From positions 186,001 to 250,000 of the forward strand of contig JARGPJ010000008.1 of the NCBI GenBank assembly GCA_029212615.1: DNA of 64,000 nt, given 5' to 3'. The stretch comes from Verrucomicrobiales bacterium (lineage in GTDB: Bacteria > Verrucomicrobiota > Verrucomicrobiia > Verrucomicrobiales > DEV007). The stretch's first letter is position 1. The number at the start of each line of letters is the position of its first letter. The translations under genes and the position numbers were made by a program. Shown here one piece after another: positions 34,499-42,929 of this stretch. A model generated the notes under the pieces. The model was not told where the DNA came from. It did no database searches and worked only from the letters and a program-made list of their open reading frames with translations.

Positions 34499-35350
34499 AT
34501 GACAGCTATACGACCTATTTATTATTCTTTGTTCGCGGTGATTTTGATCCTCGTGTCACCCTTGCGGGTTCATGCAAATCCGCCTGTGATTGGGGTTACC
34601 GAGCCGGTTGAGGAGATTGACCTGGCCTTTCCCGAGGTCGGAGTGATTGCCTCGATCCTCGTTGAAGAGGGTCAGACGGTGAAGAAGGGGGATCTTCTGG
34701 CGCGACTTGATGCGCGGTCTCATGAGGCCCGTCAGAAAATTGCCGCGATGAAGGCGGAAAGCACCTCAGCGATTCGCTCGGCTGAGGCTGAAATGGGGCT
34801 TCGTGAGGAGCGCCTTGAGAAATTGAAAGGACTTGGTTCAGGAAACACGAACCCCGATGAGCTGGCACGTGCTTCCGTTGATTACGAAACTTCCCTGTCC
34901 CGCTATGAACTCGCGGTTGAGGAGTCGGCTCAGGCGAAGATTGAGCTGGAGCAGGTGACGATTGAAATTGAACGAAGGACACTGCGAAGCCCGATTGACG
35001 GTGTCGTGACCCGAATTTTGAGGGATGAAGCGGAGAGCGTGGGAGGTGGGGAAACCCTTGTGATGTCAGTAGTGAACCTTGAACAGCTTGACCTCATTGT
35101 TCATATCGAAACCGGCATTGCTGAGCAGATGGCAAAGATGGGCACCGTCATGGTTGATCGCGTGGGAGAGGAGGGCGGCAGGTTTCTGGCGAAGGCCTCC
35201 GTCATGTTTGTGAGCCCGGTCGTAGATGCCTCCAGCGGTACTCGTCGGGTTCGCCTCAGACTCGACAACGCTGATGGAGTTCACGTCAGCGGAGTGAAGT
35301 ATCAGGTTCAACTCTCTGCACCGCCGGGGCTCAGCATGCGGGGGGAGTAG
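34499..35350 (+). CDS. HlyD/RND-type periplasmic adaptor
   Basis: 283 residues. A signal peptide (YYSLFAVILILVSPLRVHA) is followed by a compact membrane-fusion protein: lipoyl half (VGVIASILVEEGQTVKKGDLLARLDA, residues about 43-68), coiled-coil hairpin (about 70-155), second lipoyl half (RRTLRSPIDGVVTRILRDEAESVGGGE) and a beta-barrel (VMFVSPVVDASSGTRRVRLRLDN). It begins 1 bp after the SecA-like stop and is the last gene of the run. It is expected to bridge an inner-membrane component to the TolC-type channel. It is the third HlyD-type protein in the locus and the only one that is purely periplasmic. Confidence 0.88.
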   Translation: MTAIRPIYYSLFAVILILVSPLRVHANPPVIGVTEPVEEIDLAFPEVGVIASILVEEGQTVKKGDLLARLDARSHEARQKIAAMKAESTSAIRSAEAEMGLREERLEKLKGLGSGNTNPDELARASVDYETSLSRYELAVEESAQAKIELEQVTIEIERRTLRSPIDGVVTRILRDEAESVGGGETLVMSVVNLEQLDLIVHIETGIAEQMAKMGTVMVDRVGEEGGRFLAKASVMFVSPVVDASSGTRRVRLRLDNADGVHVSGVKYQVQLSAPPGLSMRGE

Positions 35351-35375
35351 GTTTTCCGCGCGCGTCGGGGGTTGC

Positions 35376-37115
35376 TCAGGCCATCAAGCTCTGTCGACAG
35401 AGCATGGCGTAGATCCCGTCCTTTTCGACAAGGGTGTCGTGTGTTCCTTCCTCAACCACGAGCCCGTGGTCGAGAACGTAGATTCGATCTGCGTTCCGTA
35501 CCGTTGATAGGCGGTGGGCAATGACCAGGCTGGTCCGGTTGGTCATCAATTTTTCGAGTGCTTCCTGAATCAGTTTCTCAGTTTCGGTGTCGACGCTTGC
35601 AGTTGCTTCGTCGAGGAGCAGAATCGGAGGGTTTTTTAGGATCACCCGCGCAATCGCGATGCGTTGTTTTTCGCCGACCGATAGTTTGACGCCGCGTTCA
35701 CCGACGCTGGTATCAAGTTGCTCAGGGAGTGCTTTCACGAATCCCTCGGCATTGGCGGCACGGAGAACTTCCCACATTTCCTCCTCCGTTGCGTCTTCTT
35801 TGGCGATGGAAAGATTCTCCCTGACGCTGCAGTTGAAAAGGAAGCTTTCCTGAGTGACGTACCCCATGGCATCGCGGAGCGAGCTTTTCTTCGCTTCCGA
35901 GATGTCCTGACCATCGATGCTGATAGTGCCCCCGTCGGCTTCGTAGAAGCGTGTCAGGAGATTGATGATTGTTGATTTGCCTGCGCCGGTGCTTCCGACA
36001 AGGGCAATCATTTCACCCGGATCAGCTTTCATGGAGACTCCTTTGAGAGTCGCAATGTCATCCCCGTAGGAAAACTTGACCGTATCAAACTTGACCGAAC
36101 CCTTTACCGGAGTTGGAAGGACGACCCCTTCATCGACGTCCGGCTCCTCTTCCGCATCGATGATCTCGAAGACCCTTTCACCGGCGGCGCGTCCCGCTTG
36201 AATGATCTGATTGAGGCCGTTGAGTCGGCTGATGGGTTCATAAAACAGATTCAGGGCAACGAGAAAGGCCACAAAAATACCGGTTTGGATCTCCAGCTGT
36301 TCCTGTGAAGGGGCCTGCATCACTCCGTAGGCGCCGAAGCCGATGACGAGGGCGTAGCCGACATTGCGGAGAAACTCCATGCTGGGATTGTAAGCCGCCC
36401 AGGTGCGCATGAGGTGGAGGGTTGCGAGGCGCAGCGCGTTGCTGGATTCGTTAAAACTCTGCAGTTCCGCCTCCTCCCTCGTGAAAGTTTTGATTTGTTG
36501 AATCCCGTCGATATTGTCGTGGAGAAGAGAGTTCATCGAACTGGTTGCAGCGCGCACCTTGCGATGGCGTTGCGGCGCCGTGCGGGTATAGAGCCAGGCT
36601 CCCCCGATCAGAAATGGCATCGGGATCATCGCGATCGCCGCCAGTTTGGCATCCTGATAGAAAAGATAGCTGCCCACGACGAGGACCTGAAGGAGGGCGA
36701 CAACACCCTGTTCGATGCCGTCAATAAGGACTCTTTCCATGGCGGTGACATCTTCGGTGACTCTCGTCATGACATCGCCGGTGCGTTTGTTATCGAACCA
36801 GCGCATTGGAAGACGTTGAATCTTTCGGTACAAATCTGATCTGATATCAAAGATTACCTTCTGCTCGAACGTATTGTTGAGGATGATGCGAAGTGCGTTG
36901 AACAGATTGGTCAGGAAAAAGGTCCCTACTGCGATGAGGGTGAGGGGGATCAATTTTTCAAAATCTCTCCCCGGGATCACTTCGCCGGTGATCTTTTTGG
37001 TCACTTCGGGGAAAACGACGACAAGCAGCGTCATCAGAATGGCACAGCTTAGCTGCGTTCCCGCGAGAATCGGGTAACGTCTGAGATAGGAAAAAACACG
37101 AAGAACGGTCCTCAT
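35376..37115 (-). CDS. MsbA-like ABC exporter (fused permease-ATPase)
   Basis: 579 residues, typical of half-size homodimeric exporters. Residues 1-310 hold six membrane helices (start YPILAGTQLSCAILMTLLVVVF) with the coupling region RSDLYRKIQRLPMRWFDNKRTGDVMTRV. The ATPase domain shows GSTGAGKST (Walker A, in place of the common GxSGSGKS), YVTQESFLF (Q-loop), LSVGEKQRIAIARVIL (signature), ILLLDEATASVD (Walker B) and VIAHRLSTV (H-loop). Likely lipid A/lipid or drug flippase. It is convergent with the secretion-like locus (25 bp apart), so a link to giant-protein export is possible but not supported by strand. Confidence 0.9.
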   Translation of the reverse strand: MRTVLRVFSYLRRYPILAGTQLSCAILMTLLVVVFPEVTKKITGEVIPGRDFEKLIPLTLIAVGTFFLTNLFNALRIILNNTFEQKVIFDIRSDLYRKIQRLPMRWFDNKRTGDVMTRVTEDVTAMERVLIDGIEQGVVALLQVLVVGSYLFYQDAKLAAIAMIPMPFLIGGAWLYTRTAPQRHRKVRAATSSMNSLLHDNIDGIQQIKTFTREEAELQSFNESSNALRLATLHLMRTWAAYNPSMEFLRNVGYALVIGFGAYGVMQAPSQEQLEIQTGIFVAFLVALNLFYEPISRLNGLNQIIQAGRAAGERVFEIIDAEEEPDVDEGVVLPTPVKGSVKFDTVKFSYGDDIATLKGVSMKADPGEMIALVGSTGAGKSTIINLLTRFYEADGGTISIDGQDISEAKKSSLRDAMGYVTQESFLFNCSVRENLSIAKEDATEEEMWEVLRAANAEGFVKALPEQLDTSVGERGVKLSVGEKQRIAIARVILKNPPILLLDEATASVDTETEKLIQEALEKLMTNRTSLVIAHRLSTVRNADRIYVLDHGLVVEEGTHDTLVEKDGIYAMLCRQSLMA

Positions 37116-37190
37116 ACAGGATCAAAGAGAGTCAGAAATTTAAACTAAAGACAGGGGCGGTAAGCCGCCACCGGGGTTTTACCATTCACC

Positions 37191-37835
37191 ATGGCCCGCA
37201 AACGAAAGCGCTCCATCACTTTTTGCCTGATCAAGCTTCCGCTTTTTCTCCTTATCGCAGGGGTTGTGGCGTGCAACCTCTGGATTGTGATTTCGACGCA
37301 TGGCAGGGTATACGCTTCGGCGGGAGAAATTGAGGCTCAGCCGGTCGCTTTGGTTCTTGGGACGTCGAAAAACGTTGCCCCTGACACTCCGAATCGACAT
37401 TTTGACAATCGGATTGCAGCGGCGGTCGCTCTTTTTAAAACGGGAAAGGTCGAACAACTTCTTGTCAGTGGTTACCGCGATTCAAAATATTACGACGAGA
37501 CTCTCGACATGATTGCGAAGTTGAAGTCGGCCGGGGTTCCCGCGGAAGTGATTCTGGCGGATAATGAGGGGGCGCGGACTTTTGACTCGGTGGTTCGGGC
37601 GAAATCAGTCTTCGGATTCGACCGGTTTGTCATCGTGTCCGACGATTTTCACGTCAGTCGGGCCCTGTTTATTGCGGATGAACTCGGGCTCAACGCGATT
37701 GCCATGAAGAGCGCCCCGGTCGAGATCGAAAATTCAGCCAAAGTCCGGCTTCGCGAATATTTTGCGCGTGTTAAAGCGGTGATCGATCTCTATCTTTGGA
37801 CCGGAGATTCCGGTCCGGCGCTTACGCTTCGTTGA
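37191..37835 (+). CDS. SanA/YdcF-like DUF218 membrane-anchored protein
   Basis: 214 residues. One N-terminal membrane anchor (KLPLFLLIAGVVACNLWIVIS), then a DUF218 domain: VALVLGTSKNVAPDTPNRHFDNRIAAAVALFKTGKVEQLLVSG, DNEGARTFDSVVRAKSVFGFDRFVIVSDDFHVSRALFIADELG. This matches SanA of enteric bacteria, a periplasmic envelope-barrier protein connected to vancomycin exclusion; its reaction is unknown. It is divergent from the ABC exporter, and its 3' end overlaps the 3' end of fabD by 14 bp. Confidence 0.85.
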   Translation: MARKRKRSITFCLIKLPLFLLIAGVVACNLWIVISTHGRVYASAGEIEAQPVALVLGTSKNVAPDTPNRHFDNRIAAAVALFKTGKVEQLLVSGYRDSKYYDETLDMIAKLKSAGVPAEVILADNEGARTFDSVVRAKSVFGFDRFVIVSDDFHVSRALFIADELGLNAIAMKSAPVEIENSAKVRLREYFARVKAVIDLYLWTGDSGPALTLR

Positions 37836-38757
37836 GCGCCGCCACGGTTTTCTCGAGTCCTTCGACGTCGGCAAAGCTGAGAGCCTTGGCGCTGCGGTCG
37901 ATACGGCGCATCAGGCCGGCAAGAACACGGCCGGGGCCGAGTTCAATGAAGAGCGTTTCGCCTTTGCCAAGGTAGTGCTGCACGCATTCGCTCCAGCGAA
38001 CGGAGCCGCTCACCTGAGCTTCAAGGGTCTTGCGAATCTCATCACCCTCAGACACTTCACGGGCCTCCACGTTGCAGACGACGGGGAGGGACGGGGTGTT
38101 CAAGGGGAGGCCGGCAAGAACCGCCGCCAGCTTTTCCTGGGCCGAAATCATGAGGCGGGAATGGTAGGCACCGGCCACGTCAAGCTCCTGAGCGATGCGG
38201 ATTCCGTAGTTCTCCGCCGTCGCAACCGCTTTGGAGATGCCTTCTTTTGATCCGGATACCACAATCTGGCCGGGGGCATTGAGATTCGCGACGTCGATGT
38301 CGCAATCAGCGGCGAGCTTACGAATATCGGCTTCCTCTCCACCGATGAGAGCCGCCATGGATCCGTCGACAGCGCTGGTAGCCTCCTCCATGAACGAACC
38401 TCGTTTCGCGACGAGATCGAGCCCGGTTGCAAAATCAAAGGTGCCGGCGGCAGCGTGAGCCGTGAATTCCCCGAGGGAAAGGCCGGCCACTCCTGCGATT
38501 TCAAGATCGGGGACTTCGCTCTTGAGCAATTCGAGACAGGCAAGGCCGTGGGCGTAGAGCGCCGGCTGGCAGATGGAGGTCCGGGTCAGCTCGTCGGCGG
38601 GGCCGTTGAACATTTTATCCGACAATGAATAGCCAAGCTGCTCGTCCGCTTTCGCGAACAAGTCGGCTGCCACGTCATACTTTTCGGCAAGATCCCGACC
38701 CATTCCAACGGTCTGGGCTCCCTGTCCTGCAAACATCAATACTGCTCGTTTCCCCAT
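37822..38757 (-). CDS. fabD: Malonyl-CoA:ACP transacylase
   Basis: 311 residues, the normal FabD length. FAGQGAQTVGMGRDL at 9-23 is the oxyanion-hole motif. The nucleophile elbow is GLSLGE with Ser94, where most FabD have GHSLGE. The catalytic His is in GAYHSRLM, and FIELGPGRVLAGLM closes the domain. It moves malonyl from CoA to acyl-carrier protein for fatty-acid synthesis. Other fab genes are not adjacent. The 3' end overlaps the convergent SanA-like gene by 14 bp. Confidence 0.92.
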   Translation of the reverse strand: MGKRAVLMFAGQGAQTVGMGRDLAEKYDVAADLFAKADEQLGYSLSDKMFNGPADELTRTSICQPALYAHGLACLELLKSEVPDLEIAGVAGLSLGEFTAHAAAGTFDFATGLDLVAKRGSFMEEATSAVDGSMAALIGGEEADIRKLAADCDIDVANLNAPGQIVVSGSKEGISKAVATAENYGIRIAQELDVAGAYHSRLMISAQEKLAAVLAGLPLNTPSLPVVCNVEAREVSEGDEIRKTLEAQVSGSVRWSECVQHYLGKGETLFIELGPGRVLAGLMRRIDRSAKALSFADVEGLEKTVAALNEA

Positions 38758-38805
38758 AAGATAGGCGCCTACTCAATCCCGTATCGTCGTCAGTGCAACC
38801 CCTTT

Positions 38806-40236
38806 TCAGGGAAGCAGGACCGGGCCCTTTGCGTTAATCGAGGTCGCTCCGCTCGCTGCGCCGGGAAATTCGAGGTGCCGGTGGGTCTTGTCTTTCTTGC
38901 CGTCGATGTCCTTGCGGTCGGGCGTGGGCTCCGTCGGGACGGTATCTCCGGTCGCTTCGCTCCAGTCGCCAAGAAGCCCTCTGAGCTGGTTCAGGGTCTC
39001 CCCGAACTCTTCGTTCTCTGCGAGATTGGTGAACTGAAAAGGGTCGTCGCTCACCTGGTAGAGTTCCTCCACCGGCCGCGGTTGCCGGAAAATGTCCTGT
39101 TGATTCTCGTTCAATTCGCCTGCTGCCTGTTTTTCCCAGAGTTCCTCCCCGGCAGGGAAAGAGGTGTCGCTTTCTTTGTTCAGCGCCAGAAGTTCAGGAA
39201 AGGCGTTCTTGATGTAGAGAAAATCACCGGTGCGAACCATGCGCTGGTGGGCTTGATAGACGTGCCAGTTCTGCTCGGCAAAGGCGATTTCACGTATCAC
39301 TGCCTTCGGATCTTTGAGGATCGGCGCAAAGCTGATCCCCTGAGCCCGCTCGTCAATGGCGACGCCGGCGAGCTCCAAAATCGTCGGCCCGACGTCGATG
39401 CTGCTGATCATCGAATCAACCACGGCCGGTTCGATTTTGCCCGGGCAGGTCATGAGAAAAGGCGTTTTAATTCCACTTTCGTAGAGTCGTGCTTTGGAGC
39501 GAGGGAAGGGACGGCCGTTGTCTGTCATGTAAATGACGTAGGTGTTTTTTTCGATTCCCTGACGTTTCAGTTCAGCGACGAGTTTTCCCATCGTTGCGTC
39601 AGTGCGGGAGACTTCGTGATAGTAGTCAGCAAGGTCCTGACGGGTTTTCGGGCCATCGTAGAGAAAAGGCGGGACCTTGACTTCTGAGGGGTCGTAAATT
39701 GTGTTTTCGTCGTCGATTTGCCAGTCACGGTGAGCGTCATAAGAGGCGAACCAGGCGAAGAAAGGCTGATCTTTAGGGCGTTTTTTGAGCAGGGAGACCC
39801 AGTCTTCGCTCCCGCTTGGTTTTCCACCGTTGGTGATCACGTCGAAGGTATCCTTCAGCGCTGCGATGTGATTTTTACCCGAGAGCATGGTGTGATATCC
39901 GGCTTCGCGGAGCGCTTTGGGAAACTTGAACTGATCGTCCGGTAAGGTCGTGTGGAGCTCGGGAGCGCCGGTATTGTGGGGGTAGCGGCTCGAAATGATG
40001 CTGCAGCGCGAAGGGCTGCAGCTGCTGATTGTGAGGTAGGCGTTCGTGAAACGCAGTCCCCGTTCAGCCATCGCATCAAGATGAGGTGTTTTAATAGCCT
40101 CATTTCCGTAGCAACCGAGATCGTAACAACCGATGTCGTCAGTGATGAAGAAGACGAAGTTCGGCCGATCATCCGCAGAGGCGAATGAAGAAGCAAAGAG
40201 CCCGGCGAGGAGAGCAACGAAAAAGGGGATTCTCAT
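38806..40236 (-). CDS. Secreted sulfatase
   Basis: 476 residues with a signal peptide (RIPFFVALLAGLFASSFASA). The metal site begins FFITDDIGCYDLGCYG (Asp33, Asp34). The modification motif is C73-S-P-S-R, the standard CxPxR in which Cys is converted to formylglycine, followed by CSIISSRYPHNTG. Later metal/active-site parts are MTDNGRPFPRSKARLYESGIKTPFLMTCPG. Family S1 arylsulfatase type; substrate unknown, probably a sulfated polysaccharide. The C-terminal 50 residues are charged and low in complexity. It follows fabD's start region in the same direction but is probably a separate unit. Confidence 0.9.
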   Translation of the reverse strand: MRIPFFVALLAGLFASSFASADDRPNFVFFITDDIGCYDLGCYGNEAIKTPHLDAMAERGLRFTNAYLTISSCSPSRCSIISSRYPHNTGAPELHTTLPDDQFKFPKALREAGYHTMLSGKNHIAALKDTFDVITNGGKPSGSEDWVSLLKKRPKDQPFFAWFASYDAHRDWQIDDENTIYDPSEVKVPPFLYDGPKTRQDLADYYHEVSRTDATMGKLVAELKRQGIEKNTYVIYMTDNGRPFPRSKARLYESGIKTPFLMTCPGKIEPAVVDSMISSIDVGPTILELAGVAIDERAQGISFAPILKDPKAVIREIAFAEQNWHVYQAHQRMVRTGDFLYIKNAFPELLALNKESDTSFPAGEELWEKQAAGELNENQQDIFRQPRPVEELYQVSDDPFQFTNLAENEEFGETLNQLRGLLGDWSEATGDTVPTEPTPDRKDIDGKKDKTHRHLEFPGAASGATSINAKGPVLLP

Positions 40237-40315
40237 CCCTCAGTGTGACGAAAAACCGGAGGACCTGCAACGGGCGGTTCTGGCTGATTCTCGCCAGCTT
40301 GCTGCGCGTAATCGT

Positions 40316-41089
40316 TCACCAAAGGCCCCACCATTTCGTCAGCATGATGAAGATGCCGAGAAGCAAATTGGCAGTGGCGTGCATCATCACGACCGCCCAG
40401 AGGTTTTTTGTTCTAATGGTGACCCAGCCTGCAAGCATGCCAAAGATCAAGGCAACGAAGAGATCGGGCCCGGCATGGACGAGAGCGAAGGCGATTGAAG
40501 TGAACCAGAAGGCCTGTTTGTCGTAGGTGCCGATTGAAAGATTGAGCCAGCCTTCTTTGGCGGGGATGAGCCATCGCATCAAAAAGCCCCGCCAGAAAAT
40601 TTCCTCGACCAGAGAAACCGCGACGACCAATCGCAGGAAGCGCATGCCGATGATTGTCCAGAGGAGGAGTGCTGACTGCCCCGCGCCGAAGGCGTAGGGG
40701 TTAAACCCCTCAAGGCGCGGCTGAAACCCGAGGTAGGAAAGCCACGGGAGGAGATCCGTTGAGCCCAGTCCGGTAAGATGGTGAATCGCCGGTGGTAAGA
40801 GCCAGATCCCAATGCCCAGCGCCCCCATGATGATACCTAGCCCGATTCCTCTCCGGGAGAAAGGGGGATAGGTTCTTCGCCACCAGATCACCATTGCGAT
40901 GCAGATGACTGCCTGAAGGGGGTAGCCCCAATGTTCAGGGTGCGACTGCCACCAGGGGAGACCTTCCCCTTCGGTCCGAATCCACTGAATCAATTGAAGT
41001 GAAACCATGAAGAAACCAAACGGAACCACGAGCGCAGCGAGGCGGGACCGCCGGAGCCCGGCGAGGGGGGAGGTTGATGCAGCTTTCAT
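40316..41089 (-). CDS. CPBP-family intramembrane metalloprotease-like protein
   Basis: 257 residues, about eight hydrophobic segments. The CPBP/CAAX motifs are present: EEIFWRGFLMR (EExxxR), FALVHAGPD (second motif with His), and MMHATAN (third motif, HxxxN). It is a membrane-embedded glutamyl-type protease. The architecture and length also fit the CAAX-related proteins associated with exosortase/PEP-CTERM genomes, but no exosortase or PEP-CTERM protein is in this window. The substrate is unknown. Confidence 0.85.
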   Translation of the reverse strand: MKAASTSPLAGLRRSRLAALVVPFGFFMVSLQLIQWIRTEGEGLPWWQSHPEHWGYPLQAVICIAMVIWWRRTYPPFSRRGIGLGIIMGALGIGIWLLPPAIHHLTGLGSTDLLPWLSYLGFQPRLEGFNPYAFGAGQSALLLWTIIGMRFLRLVVAVSLVEEIFWRGFLMRWLIPAKEGWLNLSIGTYDKQAFWFTSIAFALVHAGPDLFVALIFGMLAGWVTIRTKNLWAVVMMHATANLLLGIFIMLTKWWGLW

Positions 41090-41152
41090 TTTGAGAGGAT
41101 CCTAACAATTTCGGCCTGTCGGACAGGTCGAAAGCAAAGCGCAAACTGAATC

Positions 41153-41357
41153 CGGAGGCCAGCTCATTTCATCATCGTTCCGCGGAACCCCTGCCGGAGC
41201 CTCTGGAGGGACAAGCCTCTGGAGGGACAGGTTCCACTCTGTCCGCGCGGAGGCCAGCTCATTTCATCATCGTTCCGCGGAACCCCTGCCGGAGCCTCTG
41301 GAGGGACAAGCCTCTGGAGGGACAGGTTCCACTCTGTCCGCGGAACCCCTGCCGGGG
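41153..41357. repeat. 95-bp tandem intergenic repeat (two copies plus partial third)
   Basis: Two copies with exactly 95-bp period, 41153-41247 and 41248-41342, appear identical by eye, and a fragment sharing CCGCGGAACCCCTGCCGG follows. Inside each copy CCTCTGGAGGGACA(A/G)G is itself doubled, and GGACAG-N8-CTGTCC and TTCCGCGGAA are palindromic. They occupy most of the 361-bp gap between the CPBP and SpmA/B-like genes, the only gap over 300 bp; nothing else is seen in it. It is REP-like, with no spacer structure of a CRISPR. Confidence 0.9.
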
Positions 41358-41450
41358 TTACAGCCAACAGGGTCAGGTCATTGACACCACCCTGTCCGGT
41401 TTTTCGAAAAGCAGTTGCTTCGCGACCGCTTCCTGTCGTTAGATATCAGC

Positions 41451-42833
41451 ATGCTGAACTGGATCTGGATGGGAATGATTGTCATTGGTGTCGTCGTCGC
41501 GGCGCTGCTGGATCAACTGAGTGGATCGAACGGCATTGTCGAAGGCATGTTTTCGATGATCAAAGTCGGGGTCGTGAACATCGCAATCCCTCTCAGTGCT
41601 ATCATGATGCTCTGGCTGGGGATCATGCGTCTTGCGGAGACCTCGGGCATGGTCAGTGCGGTCTCCCGTTTCGTCCGTCCGGTCATGAAGCGACTTTTTC
41701 CGGAGGTGCCCGAAGATCACCCTGCGATGAGCGCCATGGTCATGAATATGGCGGCAAATATGTTAGGGCTTGGAAACGCGGCAACGCCACTCGGGCTCAA
41801 GGCGATGCAGCATCTCGATGATTTGAATCCCAATAAGGGCACGGCGACGAACTCCATGTGCACGTTTCTCGCGATCAACACGAGCTCCGTGACCCTGATT
41901 CCGGCCACGGCGATCGGTCTCCTCGCCGCGCAGGGAATCGCGGAACCCTACGCCATTGTCGGCACGACGATTGGGGCTACGATCTGCTCAACCATCATTG
42001 CGATTCTGGCGGTGAAGACCTTTGAAAAGATGCCGGTTTTTAACCGTGTTTCACTCCCTGTTGAAACAGGCGAAGACGAGGAAGACGGCTCAAGAGCTGG
42101 ATCGAAAAGTCTTTCCGGTCGCGGCAAGGTGGTCATGTCGGCTGTCGTGATTCTTTTCGCGGGAATTGTTGCCCTCGAGGTTTTCCCGGAGCAGCGGATA
42201 GCGATCCAGGAAACGCTCGGGCTGCGCGAGGTTGCTCTTCAGCTTGATGCTGAAAGCGCGTCGCTCGATGAGCAGCCGGATGACGAAGCGAAGCCCTTCT
42301 GGCAGCGAACCGTCTCGGCGATTTCGGTTGCCGCGATCCCTTTCGTGCTCGTTTTCTTTATCGTCTTTGCGGCCTTGAAGCGCATTCCGGTTTATGAGGA
42401 GTTTGTCGAAGGGGCAAAAGAGGGCTGGAATGTTGCGGTGCGGATCATGCCCTTCATCGTTGCGATGCTCGCGGCGCTGGCGATCTTGAGAAATTCCGGT
42501 GCCTTGTTTCTCTTCCAGAACTTGCTGCGCCCGGTTTTGGAATTCGTGAAGTTCCCGCCGGAGCTCGTTCCCATGGCCTTGATGCGACCTCTCAGCGGAA
42601 GTGGCAGCCAGGGGGTTCTCGTCGAAATCCTGACCAATGAAGGACTTTCCGAAACGATCAAATACACGGCGGCGACCATGTTTGGTTCGACCGAGACGAC
42701 CTTTTACGTTCTTGCCGTCTACTTTGGCTCTGTCGCGGTTCGAAAGACACGTCACGCTATCGCTGCGGGCCTTTGTGCGGATCTCGCCGGCGTCATCGCG
42801 GCGGTCGTGATCTGTCGCGCCATGTTCGGGTGA
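41451..42833 (+). CDS. SpmA-SpmB-like nucleoside-recognition domain fusion
   Basis: About 460 residues from ATG 41451 (LNWIWMGMIVIGVVV begins the first membrane helix; an earlier in-frame start at 41415 adds 12 unrelated residues). The N-terminal half is the SpmA type of Gate/nucleoside-recognition domain (AMSAMVMNMAANMLGLGNAATPLGLKAMQHLDDLNP ... TNSMCTFLAINTSSVTLIPAT). A charged linker follows at about 205-290. The C-terminal half is SpmB type (GWNVAVRIMPFIVAMLAALAILRNSGAL ... GSQGVLVEILTNEGLS ... MFGSTETTFYVLAVYFGSVAVRKTRHA). Bacillus spore-maturation proteins are two separate proteins; in non-sporeformers a fused form is common and probably a transporter or membrane scaffold of unknown substrate. 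Confidence 0.87.
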   Translation: MLNWIWMGMIVIGVVVAALLDQLSGSNGIVEGMFSMIKVGVVNIAIPLSAIMMLWLGIMRLAETSGMVSAVSRFVRPVMKRLFPEVPEDHPAMSAMVMNMAANMLGLGNAATPLGLKAMQHLDDLNPNKGTATNSMCTFLAINTSSVTLIPATAIGLLAAQGIAEPYAIVGTTIGATICSTIIAILAVKTFEKMPVFNRVSLPVETGEDEEDGSRAGSKSLSGRGKVVMSAVVILFAGIVALEVFPEQRIAIQETLGLREVALQLDAESASLDEQPDDEAKPFWQRTVSAISVAAIPFVLVFFIVFAALKRIPVYEEFVEGAKEGWNVAVRIMPFIVAMLAALAILRNSGALFLFQNLLRPVLEFVKFPPELVPMALMRPLSGSGSQGVLVEILTNEGLSETIKYTAATMFGSTETTFYVLAVYFGSVAVRKTRHAIAAGLCADLAGVIAAVVICRAMFG

Positions 42834-42929
42834 GGTTTCTCTTCCCTGAAGAGGGCAAATCGCCGTCTCATTGATTGGAGCAAGCTACGGGTATTCAGTA
42901 TCGCCAGTCCCGTCGGTGTCACTTAGGGT

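Noticed and set aside
41153..41357. Possible CRISPR array
   Set aside because: The copies are directly adjacent without unique spacers, and no cas gene is present.
42838..42853. CTCTTC/GAAGAG hairpin after the SpmA/B-like gene
   Set aside because: A short stem with a 3-base loop and no T run; too weak to call a terminator.
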